A stretch of 50,614 nt of DNA from Neomegalonema sp. GTDB taxonomy: Bacteria > Pseudomonadota > Alphaproteobacteria > Rhodobacterales > Rhodobacteraceae. The position numbers and the translations under genes were made by a program. Where the stretch lies: NCBI RefSeq assembly GCF_028688855.1, contig NZ_JAQTXI010000019.1, forward strand, positions 13,698-64,311, read 5' to 3'. This document shows positions 34,052 through 43,985 of this stretch, one piece after another. The notes under the pieces are model-generated. The model had not been told where the DNA came from and searched no databases. It was given only the letters and a program-made list of their open reading frames with translations. How positions within the stretch are numbered: the stretch's first letter is position 1; every line of letters begins with the position of its first letter.

Positions 34052-35467
34052 ATGACCGCCGCCTCTTCGCCGCTCGTCTGCCGCTTCGCGCCTTCGCCCA
34101 CGGGCTATCTGCACATCGGCGGAGCCCGCACGGCGCTGTTCAACTGGCTCTACGCGCGCGGCAGGGGCGGCAAGTTCCTGCTGCGCATCGAGGACACCGA
34201 CCGCGCCCGCTCCACGCCCGAAGCCACCGAGGCCATCTTCAACGGCCTGAAATGGCTCGGCCTGGACTGGGACGGCGAAGCGGTCTCGCAATATTCCCGC
34301 GTCGAGCGCCATCGGGCCGCCGCCCGCGAGCTTCTGGAGAAGGGCGCGGCCTATCGCTGCTATTCTCCGGCCGAGGAGATCGACGCCGCCCGCGAGGCGG
34401 CCAGGGCCGAAGGCCGTCCCCAGCGCTTCGACAGCCCCTGGCGCGACGCCAAGCCCGAGGACTGGCCCGCCGACAAGCCCTGGGCGGTGCGCATCCGGGC
34501 CCCCCGCGAAGGCGCGACCGTGATCCGGGATCACGTCCAGGGCGAGGTCGTGATCCAGAACGAGCAGCTGGACGACATGATCATCCTGCGCTCGGACGGC
34601 GACCCGACCTACAACTTCGCCGTGGTGGTGGATGATCACGACATGGGCGTGACCCTCGTCATGCGCGGCGTGGATCATCTGACCAACACCGCCCGCCAGA
34701 GCCTCGTCTACAGGGCCATGGGCTGGGATCTGCCGGAATTCGCCCATGTGCCGCTGATCCACGGCCCAGACGGCGCGAAGTTCTCCAAGCGCCATGGCGC
34801 TCCGGCGGTCGAGAACTACCGCGACATGGGCTATCTGCCCGAGGCCATGCGCAATTACCTCGCGCGGCTCGGCTGGAGCCACGGCGACGACGAAGTCTTC
34901 TCCACCGAGCAGGCCATGGAGTGGTTCAACCTTGAATCGCTCGGCAAGTCTCCGGCGCGCTTCGACTTCGCCAAGCTCGAGGATCTGAACGCCCGCCACA
35001 TCCGCGCCGCCGAAGACGAAAGGCTGGTCGAGGCCGTCGAGGAGCTGCGCGCCCTGCGCGGCGAAGCCCCGATTCCCGCCGCGAAACGCGAACTCCTCCT
35101 GCGCTCCATGCCGGGGCTCAAGGAGCGGGCCCGCACCCTGACGGATCTGGAGGATTCAGCCGGATATCTCTTGAAAGACAGGCCTCTGGACCTCGATGAA
35201 AAGGCGGCGGCGCTTCTCTCCCCCGAGGCGAAAGCGCGCATCGCCCGTTTGACTTCGCTTTTGCAGCATGTTAGCGAATGGAAAGCGGAGAATTTGGAAA
35301 GCGCCGTGAAAGATTATGCCGAGGCGGAGGGGATGAAGCTCGGCAAAATTGCGCAACCTCTGCGCGCCGCCCTGACGGGACGCAGCGTCTCTCCGGGCGT
35401 CTTCGAGGTCATGGAAGTTTTGGGCCGTGCGGAAAGCCTCGCGCGGCTGGAGGCGCAGGCTTCTTGA
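34052..35467 (+). CDS. gltX: Glutamate-tRNA ligase
   Basis: 471 residues, standard length. GltX charges tRNA-Glu; in alphaproteobacteria, where two copies are common, one also charges tRNA-Gln for later amidation. Class I motifs: [20 protein letters not shown] (HIGH region) and the KMSKS equivalent [10 protein letters not shown] at ~245-254. [16 protein letters not shown] binds the substrate. The C-terminal helical anticodon-binding domain runs from ~320 to the end, finishing [23 protein letters not shown] lies before the ATG. Likely monocistronic or read with the upstream dehydrogenase. Confidence 0.97.
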   Translation: MTAASSPLVCRFAPSPTGYLHIGGARTALFNWLYARGRGGKFLLRIEDTDRARSTPEATEAIFNGLKWLGLDWDGEAVSQYSRVERHRAAARELLEKGAAYRCYSPAEEIDAAREAARAEGRPQRFDSPWRDAKPEDWPADKPWAVRIRAPREGATVIRDHVQGEVVIQNEQLDDMIILRSDGDPTYNFAVVVDDHDMGVTLVMRGVDHLTNTARQSLVYRAMGWDLPEFAHVPLIHGPDGAKFSKRHGAPAVENYRDMGYLPEAMRNYLARLGWSHGDDEVFSTEQAMEWFNLESLGKSPARFDFAKLEDLNARHIRAAEDERLVEAVEELRALRGEAPIPAAKRELLLRSMPGLKERARTLTDLEDSAGYLLKDRPLDLDEKAAALLSPEAKARIARLTSLLQHVSEWKAENLESAVKDYAEAEGMKLGKIAQPLRAALTGRSVSPGVFEVMEVLGRAESLARLEAQAS

Positions 35468-35611
35468 AGCTCCGGCGAGTCCGCAGGGCTGAGGAAGAAT
35501 CGCGCCTGTTCGAGATCCGCGCCGGATTCGTCCGGCGCGCGAGACTGCGGCGCAGCGCGACTTCATGGCGCGCGCCGGGGGAGCGCCCGCATCTGCTAGG
35601 GAGAAGCCTTG

Positions 35612-36904
<1,293 letters not shown>

Positions 36905-36932
36905 TCCGCAGGCCTCAGGACGAAGACCGAAG

Positions 36933-36961
36933 CCCCGCGCCGGACAGGCGCGGGGTTTTTC
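36933..36961 (+). terminator. Terminator of gltA
   Basis: CCCCGCGCC (36933-36941) pairs with GGCGCGGGG (36947-36955), 5-base loop, then TTTTT. Confidence 0.92.
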
Positions 36962-36973
36962 ACGCCGGGGCTT

Positions 36974-37528
36974 TCAGCCCTTCGCCTGCAAGGCTTCGAG
37001 ATCCGGCGGCTCTGCGCCGAGTCCCGCGCGCGGCGAGCGGCGGTCGAGAATCGCGACGTCGCGCCAGCGCCGGTAGGCCGGATGTTCGTGCCAGCCCATG
37101 CGCTCGCGGATTCCGAAGAGCTTGAAGCCCAGGGATTCATGCAGCCGGATGCTGGCGCGGTTCTCGGCGAAGATCAGCCCTGTCACCAGCCATGCGCCCG
37201 CCGCGTCGGCCTCCTCCAGGGCGGCCCCGAGCAGCGCCTTGCCGAGGCCTCGGCCCTTGGCTCCGGGCGCGACATAGACCGTATCCTCCAGCACGCCCGC
37301 ATAGAAGGGGCGCGAACTGGTCGGGCTGAAGCCCGCATAGCCGAGGATCTCGCCGTCTTCCTCGGCCACGACGCGTCCGAAGGGCAGGCGGGCGGCGAAC
37401 CACTCGGGCCACCAGCTTTCGCGCTCGGGGATCCGGGTGAAGAAGGTGGCGTCTCCGCCGAGGATTCCGGCCGCGTAGACGGCGTGCACGCCGTCGCGGT
37501 CGTCAGGCGTCATGGGACGCAGGCGCAT
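36974..37528 (-). CDS. GNAT-family N-acetyltransferase
   Basis: 184 residues from the ATG at 37528, which has CAGGAG upstream; the open frame beyond it is not coding-like. The sequence MRLRPMTPDDRDGVHAVYAAG, FTRIPERESWWPEWF, VAEEDGEILGYAGFSPTSSR, the acetyl-CoA loop VAPGAKGRGLGKALL and the segment AENRASIRLHESLGFKLFGIRERMGW match the phosphinothricin/methionine sulfoximine acetyltransferase branch of GNAT enzymes. The natural substrate is unknown. Convergent with gltA. Confidence 0.93.
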   Translation of the reverse strand: MRLRPMTPDDRDGVHAVYAAGILGGDATFFTRIPERESWWPEWFAARLPFGRVVAEEDGEILGYAGFSPTSSRPFYAGVLEDTVYVAPGAKGRGLGKALLGAALEEADAAGAWLVTGLIFAENRASIRLHESLGFKLFGIRERMGWHEHPAYRRWRDVAILDRRSPRAGLGAEPPDLEALQAKG

Positions 37529-37664
37529 GTGGATCTCCTGATCCGTCCTGGTTTCGTCATGAAGGGCGCGGAGACTGGACCTCGGGCGCAGATGCGGGCT
37601 GCGCCGAATCGTGGCCTCCCGGTTGCAGGAACAACAAGAAAACAATCCTGCGTCCATGCGTGAT

Positions 37665-37693
37665 TTGACCGCAGCGAAGGGGCGCGATAGAAA
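37665..37693 (+). promoter_or_regulatory. Promoter of the HNH gene
   Basis: TTGACC (37665-37670), 17-base spacer, TAGAAA (37688-37693): the best sigma-70-type match in the window. The start is expected near 37700, leaving a leader of about 86 bases that contains the hairpin at 37742. Confidence 0.6.
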
Positions 37694-37741
37694 GAGGTTC
37701 GGGGACGCTTGTCCCGATCAGGGATGGCGCTCCGGTTTTTC

Positions 37742-37767
37742 GCCCGGAACGGTCCGGGCTTCTTGTT
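37742..37767 (+). terminator. Terminator-like hairpin in the HNH leader
   Basis: GCCCGGA (37742-37748) pairs with TCCGGGC (37753-37759) over a 4-base loop and is followed by TTCTTGTT, 19 bases before the HNH ATG. It lies downstream of the predicted promoter and could act as an attenuator. Confidence 0.5.
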
Positions 37768-37785
37768 GCTCAGAGGCTCCCAGAA

Positions 37786-38382
37786 ATGTCCCTCACCGCC
37801 GCCGCCGCCGCTCTGGCCTTCGCCCGAAGTCCGGCCGCGCTGCGCGACCATCCGGCTCTTGTGCTCAACGCCGATTACCGGCCGCTGTCCTATTTCCCCT
37901 TGTCGCTCTGGTCCTGGCAGGAGGCGGTCAAGGCGGTGTTTCTGGATCGCGTCTTCACGGTGTCGGAATACGACTTCGAGATCCGCAGCCCCAGCTTCGC
38001 GATGAAGCTGCCGAGCGTGGTCTGTCTGCGCGATTACGTGAAGCCGGCCAGGCATCCGGCCTTCACGCGGTTCAACCTCTTCCTGCGCGACGAGTTCCGC
38101 TGTCAGTATTGCGGCGCGGTCGGCGAGATGACCTTCGATCATGTGACTCCCCGCGCCCGCGGCGGCAAGACCACATGGGAGAACGTCGTGGCGGCCTGCC
38201 CCTCCTGCAATCTGCGCAAGGCGGACAAGGCGCCGGACGTGGTCGGGTTGCGCCTGCACCGCAAGCCCGTGCGGCCTTCGGCCTCGCAGCTGCAGAACAT
38301 CGGGCGCAAGTTCCCGCCCAACCACCTCCATGAGAGTTGGATGGACTACCTCTATTGGGATGTGGAGCTTGAAGCCGAATGA
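37786..38382 (+). CDS. HNH endonuclease family protein
   Basis: 198 residues. The first ~95 residues are a conserved N-terminal part (ALVLNADYRPLSYFPLSLWS; W-x-E-A-V-K-A-V). The HNH/zinc-finger core follows: Cys106-x2-Cys109, FDHVTPRARGG with His119, TTWENVVAACPSCN with Asn133, Cys138 and Cys141. This is a family widespread in bacteria, often chromosomal and not tied to restriction systems or prophages; its cellular role is unclear to me. No methylase or other defence gene adjoins it. GAGGC lies upstream of the ATG. Confidence 0.93.
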   Translation: MSLTAAAAALAFARSPAALRDHPALVLNADYRPLSYFPLSLWSWQEAVKAVFLDRVFTVSEYDFEIRSPSFAMKLPSVVCLRDYVKPARHPAFTRFNLFLRDEFRCQYCGAVGEMTFDHVTPRARGGKTTWENVVAACPSCNLRKADKAPDVVGLRLHRKPVRPSASQLQNIGRKFPPNHLHESWMDYLYWDVELEAE

Positions 38383-38392
38383 CGGCCCGCCC

Positions 38393-38866
38393 TCACCCGG
38401 CGGGCCGAATTTTTCTCAGGGTCGAAAAGGCGAGAAAAGCCAGAACCAGAGAAACGAGGCCGTTCCAGTTGGCCATGCTCAGGCCGAGCCAGGGATCTTT
38501 CCACGCGATCTCGTCGCAGCGAGGGGCGACGTTCGCGCCGGAGAGCAGGGCGGCCGGATCGAAGGTTCCGGGCAAGCCGCCCGAGCAGGCCGATCCCCAG
38601 AACTTCAGCTCCACGCCGGAGTGAAACCCGGCGAGCCCGGCGTTCACCAGAAAGGCGAAGCCCGCCAGAAAGGCCAGAAAGACTCCGACCCGCCGCCCCA
38701 CCGCCCGACTGGCGAGCAGGCTGACGACCGCCGCCGCGCCCAGAGCGTAACGCTGCTGGATGCAGAGCGGACAGGGATGCAGACCCCAGACGTATTGCGA
38801 GGCCAGAGCCCCGCCGAGCATCGCCGCTGCGATCAGCGCGACGAGGGTGAGAACCGGTTTGGCCAT
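38393..38866 (-). CDS. dsbB: DsbB-family disulfide bond formation protein
   Basis: 157 residues. DsbB reoxidises DsbA with quinone as acceptor. Four membrane helices can be seen (~5-25, 41-56, 60-80, 130-150). The two redox pairs are present: Cys32 and Cys35 in PCPLC, and Cys94 and Cys117 in the second periplasmic loop. The start at 38866 has GGAG nine bases upstream, and lies two bases after the yqaA stop, so the genes are translationally linked. Last gene of the purM-purN-yqaA-dsbB string. Confidence 0.93.
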   Translation of the reverse strand: MAKPVLTLVALIAAAMLGGALASQYVWGLHPCPLCIQQRYALGAAAVVSLLASRAVGRRVGVFLAFLAGFAFLVNAGLAGFHSGVELKFWGSACSGGLPGTFDPAALLSGANVAPRCDEIAWKDPWLGLSMANWNGLVSLVLAFLAFSTLRKIRPAG

Positions 38867-38868
38867 CT

Positions 38869-39462
38869 TCAGGCGCTCCCCGCCAGATATTTCAGGGCGA
38901 CGAATCCGCCGACCACCAGAATCGTGAAGACCGTGGCGACCAGAGTCAGGCGCTTTTCGATGAAGGCGCGCACGGGCTCTCCGAACCACCAGATCAGGGC
39001 GCAGGGAATATAGAACCTCGTCGCGCGGGCGAGAAGACTGGCCCAGATGAAATCGAAGAGATTCATGCTCATGGCGCCGGAAGCCACCGTCACCACCTTG
39101 AAGGGGATGGGCGTGAAGCCGCCCGCCAGAATCACCGCCCAGATTCCATTGCGGTCGTAGAAGGCCTGGAACTCGGCGAATTTCGCGCCCGCCCCATAGA
39201 AGTTCAGGATCTTCATGCCCCAGCTGTCGAAGAGCGTCGCCCCGATCCAGTAGCCGAAGAGCCCCCCCAGCACCGAGGCCAGAACCGCCACCGTCCCGAT
39301 CCACCAGATGCGCTTCGGCTGAGCCAGCGCCATGGGGATCAGCAGCACGTCGGGGGGAATGGGAAAGAAGGAGCTCTCCGCGAAGGAGACCCCCGCCAGA
39401 GCAGGCAGGGCGCGGGGGCCTTCGGCCTGCTTCATGGTCCAGTCGTAAAGGCGACGCAGCAT
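38869..39462 (-). CDS. yqaA: YqaA/DedA-like membrane protein
   Basis: 197 residues with the VTT (DedA/SNARE-associated) fold: AGVSFAESSFFPIPPDVLLIPM, then LGGLFGYWIGATLFDSWG, and the reentrant segment AGGFTPIPFKVVTVASGAM with the conserved Pro and basic residue. About four to five membrane helices. DedA-family proteins move lipids or ions across the inner membrane; the function of YqaA is not settled. Its ATG directly abuts the purN stop, implying a single operon. Confidence 0.92.
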   Translation of the reverse strand: MLRRLYDWTMKQAEGPRALPALAGVSFAESSFFPIPPDVLLIPMALAQPKRIWWIGTVAVLASVLGGLFGYWIGATLFDSWGMKILNFYGAGAKFAEFQAFYDRNGIWAVILAGGFTPIPFKVVTVASGAMSMNLFDFIWASLLARATRFYIPCALIWWFGEPVRAFIEKRLTLVATVFTILVVGGFVALKYLAGSA

Positions 39463-40104
39463 TCAGGATTCCGCGAGATCGGCGCGAAGGACGACCGGCT
39501 CGCCGAGGACGCGTTCGCCGCGAACGCTCAGGCGACCGGAGGCGAAGCGCCGCAGAACCTCCGGATAGAGCCGATGCTCCTGAGCCAGAACCCGCGCGCC
39601 GAGGGTCTCCGCCGTATCGCCCGACAGGACCGGAACGGCGGCCTGCCCGAGGATCGGCCCCTCGTCCATGGCGGGGCGCACCAGATGCACCGTGCAGCCA
39701 TGCCACAGAACGCCCGCTTCAAGCGCCCGCTCATGCGTATGGAGGCCCTTGAAGCTCGGCAGAAGCGCGGGATGGATGTTCAGGATCGCGTCCGGCCAGG
39801 CCTCGACGAACCAGGGCGTCAGCAGGCGCATGTAGCCCGCGAAGACGACGATCTCCGCTCCGGCGGCCCGAAGCTGCGCGTCCAGAGCGCGTTCGTGGGC
39901 CTCGCGGTCGCCCTTGAAGGGGCGGTGGTCGAGGGCCTCGGCGCGCAGCCCCGCCGCGCGGGCCTTCTCCAGCCCGCCCGCATCGGGATTGTTGGCCAGG
40001 ACGAGGACGATCTCGAAAGGCGCCTCGGGCGCGGCGGCGGCGCGGATCAGCGCCTCCATGTTCGAGCCGCGCCCCGAAATCAGGATTCCGATCCGCCGTT
40101 TCAC
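39463..40104 (-). CDS. purN: Phosphoribosylglycinamide formyltransferase
   Basis: 213 residues. PurN transfers the formyl group of 10-formyl-THF to GAR in purine synthesis. Motifs: [45 protein letters not shown], and the active-site [24 protein letters not shown] segment, with the Asp in [12 protein letters not shown]. It begins with GTG, and its first four bases overlap the purM stop (GTGA), a typical coupled arrangement. Confidence 0.97.
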   Translation of the reverse strand: MKRRIGILISGRGSNMEALIRAAAAPEAPFEIVLVLANNPDAGGLEKARAAGLRAEALDHRPFKGDREAHERALDAQLRAAGAEIVVFAGYMRLLTPWFVEAWPDAILNIHPALLPSFKGLHTHERALEAGVLWHGCTVHLVRPAMDEGPILGQAAVPVLSGDTAETLGARVLAQEHRLYPEVLRRFASGRLSVRGERVLGEPVVLRADLAES

Positions 40105-41174
40105 GCTGCGGACTCGCGATAGACCACGCCCGCCGCGCCTTCCGGACGCGCGATCATGCGGCCGATCTCGAAGACCGTCTCGCCTTCGGCGGCCAGCAGA
40201 TTCCGCAGAGCCCCGGCGTGGGCCGGATCCACGATCAGCGCCAGGCCGATCCCGGAGTTGAAGACGCGGAGCATCTCCTCCGGATCGACCTCGCCGGTCT
40301 CCTGGAGCCAGTCGAAGACGGGCGGACGGCTCCAGCTTCCGAGCCGGATCTCGGCGCTCAGCTCCTCGCCGTAGACGCGGGGGATGTTCTCCGTCAGGCC
40401 GCCGCCGGTGATGTGGGCCACGGCCTTCACGCCGCCCGCCCTGATCGCCGCGAGGGTGGATTTCACATAGATGCGCGTAGGGGTCAGCAGGGCCTCGCCG
40501 AGGCTCAGGCCCGGCGCGAAGGGGGCGGGCGCCTCCCAGCCGAGCCCCGAGCGCTCGACGATCTTGCGCGCCAGCGAAAACCCGTTGGAATGGACCCCCG
40601 AAGACCCCAGACCGAGGATCACGTCGCCTTCGCGCAGCGCGACCGGCAGCAGGGCGTCGCGGGCCACGGCCCCCACGGTGAAGCCCGCGAGGTCATAGTC
40701 GCCTTCCTTGTAGAGCCCCGGCATTTCGGCGGTCTCGCCGCCGATGAGGGCGCATCCGGATTCGAGGCAGCCTTTGGCGATGCCCTCGACCACGGCGCGG
40801 GCGGCGGCCACGTCGAGCTTGCCGGTGGCGTAGTAATCGAGGAAGAACAGGGGCGTCGCGCCCTGGGCCACCAGATCGTTGACGCACATGGCCACGAGGT
40901 CGATTCCAACTCCGCCGTGAATGCCGGTGTCGATGGCGATCTTGAGCTTGGTGCCCACGCCGTCGGTGGAGGCCACGAGGATCGGATCCTCGAAGCCCGC
41001 CGCCTTGAGGTCGAAGAGCGCGCCGAAGCCCCCGAGGCCGCCCATCACGCCGGGGCGCTTCGAGGCGGCGGCGGCGGGCCCGATGGCCTTCACCAGAGCG
41101 TCGCCCGCGTCGATGTCCACGCCGGCGTCGCGGTAGCTGAGGCCCTTGCGGGCTTGGGGATCGGCGGCGGTCAT
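40101..41174 (-). CDS. purM: Phosphoribosylformylglycinamidine cyclo-ligase (AIR synthetase)
   Basis: 357 residues. PurM closes the imidazole ring of FGAM with ATP to give AIR. Motifs: [79 protein letters not shown] and [19 protein letters not shown] precedes the ATG. First gene of purM-purN-yqaA-dsbB; with folD in the same window it links one-carbon and purine supply. A 142-base gap separates it from the tyrosinase companion gene upstream. Confidence 0.98.
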   Translation of the reverse strand: MTAADPQARKGLSYRDAGVDIDAGDALVKAIGPAAAASKRPGVMGGLGGFGALFDLKAAGFEDPILVASTDGVGTKLKIAIDTGIHGGVGIDLVAMCVNDLVAQGATPLFFLDYYATGKLDVAAARAVVEGIAKGCLESGCALIGGETAEMPGLYKEGDYDLAGFTVGAVARDALLPVALREGDVILGLGSSGVHSNGFSLARKIVERSGLGWEAPAPFAPGLSLGEALLTPTRIYVKSTLAAIRAGGVKAVAHITGGGLTENIPRVYGEELSAEIRLGSWSRPPVFDWLQETGEVDPEEMLRVFNSGIGLALIVDPAHAGALRNLLAAEGETVFEIGRMIARPEGAAGVVYRESAA

Positions 41175-41316
41175 GCGGAGGCTCCCGGGCGGTCTGGAGA
41201 AGGAGGAAGGCCCTCGGCGGGGCGCGCCGGAGAGCTATCCGATTCCCGACCGCGCGCCAAGCGTCGAGGCGAGGGCGCGTCGCGCCATGGGGCGATCCGC
41301 CACGCCGCCGCGCGGC

Positions 41317-41958
41317 TCATCGCGGGGCTTCGAGCCCCATGCCCAGAAGCCGCAGCTCGAAGGGCGGCGCCGTTCCTGCGCCCGCGCCGAGATCCACCGG
41401 AACCAGCGTGACCTCCGCCGTCTCCGGAGCCACGGGGCCGATGCGCCCCAGAGTCTCGCGGAGCGGCAGCCGGAAGCGCGAGCCCTCGGCGCCGGGCGAG
41501 AGGGGGAAGAAGCTCACCACCCCCACGTAATGCGGATCCTCCGTGGAGGTGGCGGGCGTGGCGTCGGGCTTGTTCAGGAAGACGCGCACCGCCGGAGCCG
41601 TCGCGGCGGCGGCGGCGAGATCGGCGAAATGCAGCTCCAGAACCGGGTCGGCGGGCGGGGATTCAGGAGAGGCCGCAGGCGCCGCCGCGACCGGAGAGGC
41701 GGCGGTCGAAAGCCGGTCGCGCGTCGCAGTCTCGGGCGCAAGGCGGAAGGTCGAGGGGGCTCCGGCGCGCAGGCGCGTCGGATCGGCGGGCGCCGAGGCG
41801 GGCGCGGCGAAGGAGGAGGCCGCCGCAGCCTCCGGCGCCGGGCTCGCGAGGGAGGCGGGGGGCTCGGCCGAGGGCGCGCGGCTGTCCATCGCCCAGGCGT
41901 TCGCGGCCGCCCCCAGACCCCAGATCAGGGCCGCCGCTCCAGAAATCCGACCGTTCAT
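41317..41958 (-). CDS. Secreted stand-alone tyrosinase C-terminal-like domain protein
   Basis: 213 residues. Residues 1-23 are a Sec signal peptide ending AWA. Residues ~24-60 are Ala/Pro/Ser-rich. Residues ~62-207 resemble the C-terminal domain of the tyrosinase encoded just upstream: VRVFLNKPDATPATSTEDPH-YVG here against VRVFVNHPNLTAATPVSDPH-YVG there, followed in both by a -FF- strand, L-R-x(2-3)-L-x-R-x-G and L-(V/M)-P-V-D. It has none of the copper-binding His. A strong GGAGGAAGG precedes the ATG, and it lies 54 bases after the tyrosinase stop, so both are one operon. It may shield or load the tyrosinase active site as a caddie protein, or form part of the mature complex (inference). I know of no name for it. 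Confidence 0.75.
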   Translation of the reverse strand: MNGRISGAAALIWGLGAAANAWAMDSRAPSAEPPASLASPAPEAAAASSFAAPASAPADPTRLRAGAPSTFRLAPETATRDRLSTAASPVAAAPAASPESPPADPVLELHFADLAAAAATAPAVRVFLNKPDATPATSTEDPHYVGVVSFFPLSPGAEGSRFRLPLRETLGRIGPVAPETAEVTLVPVDLGAGAGTAPPFELRLLGMGLEAPR

Positions 41959-42012
41959 CAGAACCTTCCTCCCTGAGAGGCCATCCAGAGCTTCAGATGT
42001 GGGACGCCCCGC

Positions 42013-43713
42013 TCAGAGCGCAAGCACCTCCGCCTGACGGGCGTAGAACTCCGTTCCGGCGAGCGGGCGGCCCTGGACGTCCACGGGCATGAGCTGGATG
42101 TCCGCTTCGGCGCCGCCTCCCGCGCCCCCGACCCGCCGCAGGGCCTCGGCGGCGTCGAGCAGATAGGAGGCCTTGAGCCCGTTGGTCGAACAGACTTCGG
42201 CGGCGAAGCGCGTCTGGAAGAAGCCGAAGGAGCCCACGTAATGCGGATCGCTGACCGGAGTCGCGGCGGTGAGGTTCGGGTGGTTCACGAAGACGCGCAC
42301 GATCACGTTTTCATTGACCGGCGGCGCGTCGATCTGCGCGATGCGGATCAGGGCGCGTTCGGGATCGCTCAGCGCCGCTTCGGCCGCGACGGGCGGCGGC
42401 GGCGCGATGAATCCGGCGGGCGCGGCGAAGGTCGCGGCGCGGGCGAGGGGCGCAGGCGCGGCGATGCGGGCGCGCAGGCTGTGGGGGCGGCCCGCCGTGA
42501 CGGGCGCCTCGTTGAGCGCCGAGGCCGCCACCACCGGCAGAGGCGCTTCCGGCGTGAGGCTGGAGAGGTTCTGCGCCGTGGCGCGCCGTCCCGCGAGGCC
42601 CGGGGCTTCGGCGGTGGCGGTCTGGTCGTAGCGGTAGCCCAGTCCGGCGATGGAGGAGACGCCGCCCGAAGTGTCGGTCACGCGGTTTCCGGAGCGGTCG
42701 AAGAAATCGCGGAAGGGCAGATCGCGCCAGGCGGAATCGGTGGGGTTCTGGCCGCCGCGCTGGTTCCAGACCTCCCAGAGGCGGTCCACGTTGGCGTGAT
42801 GCACCCAGAACAGCGGATCGACCGGCGCGATGAAATTGGCCATCTCGCCGCCGACGAAGACATGGATGTGGTTATGGGGCGCGGCCTCCAGAGGGCCTTG
42901 CGAAGCCTGATCGCGCTGTCCGCCCGCGCGGCCGCTGCCGAAGACCTCGAAATTGCGCTCGCCGAGGATGCGCTCCACCACGGCGGAGGAGACCATCTCC
43001 GCAGCGGCGGAGGAGGTGGGCCCGGCGGCCCGGCCCGCCTGAAACAGCGGGCTGGAGGCGTCGAAGAATCCCGCGGGAATCCGCGGATCGCGCGACCAGT
43101 TCCAGTAGGGCAGGGCGAAGCCTTCGTCCTGGATCATCTCGCGGCAGATCTGCTCGAAACGCTGCACATAGGCCCGATGCCAGGGCAGGAACCACCAGTT
43201 CCCGTGCGGGCAGGCCTGAAGATGGATCGTCGCCTGAGCGCCCCAGCTGCGCGGATCGGAGGAGGGCAAGGCCTTCATGCGCCGCACGGCCTCGGCGTAG
43301 GCCAGCAGGATGGGGTGGTTCGCGCCGAGGGCTCCGGCGTCCTGACGGGTGCGGTTCGCGCCGGAGACCGGATTGGCCGGAACGGGCGGCTGCACCGGGG
43401 GCTGGACGGGCGGCTGCACCGGAGGCTGGACAGGCGGCTGCACCGGAGGCTGGACGGGCGGTTGCACCGGAGGCTGGACGGGCGGCTGCACCGGAGGCTG
43501 GACAGGCGGTTGCACCGGAGGCTGGACAGGCGGTTGCACCGGAGGCTGGACAGGCGGTTGCACCGGAGGCTGGACGGGCGGCTGCACCGGAGGCTGGACG
43601 GGCGGCTGCACCGGAGGCTGGATGGGCGGCTGAGCAGGTTGACAGGCGGCCAGGCCCAGGGCCGCGCCGCCGCCGCCGATCTTCAGGATTTCGCGTCTGG
43701 AAAGCCGCGCCAT
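42013..43713 (-). CDS. Tat-exported tyrosinase (polyphenol oxidase) with QPPV stalk
   Basis: 566 residues. A type-3 copper enzyme that oxidises phenols to quinones. The N-terminus SRREILKIGGGGAALGLAAC is a twin-arginine signal with lipobox LAAC (Cys24), so a lipidated, membrane-anchored protein is likely. Residues 28-111 are 21 QPP(V/I) tetrapeptides, a stiff proline stalk. CuA ligands are His164, His170 and His179 (HLQACPH ... FLPWHR); CuB ligands are in PHNHIH (His280, His284) and FWVHHANVDRLW (His305/306). DPLFW and YWNWSRDPR are typical of the family. Residues ~449-566 form a beta-rich C-terminal domain, repeated as the next gene. GAGGGA precedes the ATG. Confidence 0.93.
   Translation of the reverse strand: MARLSRREILKIGGGGAALGLAACQPAQPPIQPPVQPPVQPPVQPPVQPPVQPPVQPPVQPPVQPPVQPPVQPPVQPPVQPPVQPPVQPPVQPPVQPPVQPPVQPPVQPPVPANPVSGANRTRQDAGALGANHPILLAYAEAVRRMKALPSSDPRSWGAQATIHLQACPHGNWWFLPWHRAYVQRFEQICREMIQDEGFALPYWNWSRDPRIPAGFFDASSPLFQAGRAAGPTSSAAAEMVSSAVVERILGERNFEVFGSGRAGGQRDQASQGPLEAAPHNHIHVFVGGEMANFIAPVDPLFWVHHANVDRLWEVWNQRGGQNPTDSAWRDLPFRDFFDRSGNRVTDTSGGVSSIAGLGYRYDQTATAEAPGLAGRRATAQNLSSLTPEAPLPVVAASALNEAPVTAGRPHSLRARIAAPAPLARAATFAAPAGFIAPPPPVAAEAALSDPERALIRIAQIDAPPVNENVIVRVFVNHPNLTAATPVSDPHYVGSFGFFQTRFAAEVCSTNGLKASYLLDAAEALRRVGGAGGGAEADIQLMPVDVQGRPLAGTEFYARQAEVLAL
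43385..43628. repeat. 24-bp tandem repeat, 10 copies, in the tyrosinase gene
   Basis: Ten near-perfect copies of a 24-base unit (CGGCTGCACCGGAGGCTGGA plus CGGG on the plus strand), differing only at G/A and C/T third positions. Each unit is two 12-base half-units encoding VQPP with alternating GTG and GTC valine codons. Copy number changes would keep the frame and only change stalk length. Confidence 0.95.
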
Positions 43714-43756
43714 GATCTCGTCCCTCGTCCGGTTCGCCTATGCTAAAGGTCAGGGC

Positions 43757-43785
43757 AGGCTAGGCGAAGGCGCTTTCCGGGTCAA
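43757..43785 (-). promoter_or_regulatory. Probable promoter of the tyrosinase operon
   Basis: On the minus strand TTGACC (43785-43780), 17-base spacer and TAGCCT (43762-43757), about 45 bases before the ATG. Confidence 0.45.
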
Positions 43786-43985
43786 TTTTCGCTTTACGGC
43801 ATAAGTCCGCACCGGAGGAACCGGCTGCGTCCTTCCTCCGGCCCGGCTTCCCGAGCGGTCTGCGGCTCCTCCATGGGGCCGGAGCCGGAAAGCTCTTCAC
43901 AGGCCGCGGAGCGCGGTCTATGCCTCGCCGGATGCGATCCTCGGGCCGGAGACGGCTTCCGGAGCGCCTTCCGGAAGGCCCCTCC

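Noticed and set aside
37786..38382. HNH gene as part of a restriction or phage-defence system
   Set aside because: Neighbours are housekeeping genes (gltA, dsbB, pur genes); no methylase, ATPase or mobile-element gene adjoins it, and this HNH family is often a stand-alone chromosomal gene.
43385..43628. CRISPR array
   Set aside because: The 24-base units are directly contiguous with no unique spacers, and they encode an in-frame QPPV stalk.
43349..43633. Plus-strand GGCTGGWT repeat frame
   Set aside because: It is the reverse reading of the 24-bp repeat that encodes the QPPV stalk of the tyrosinase, and has no ribosome-binding site.
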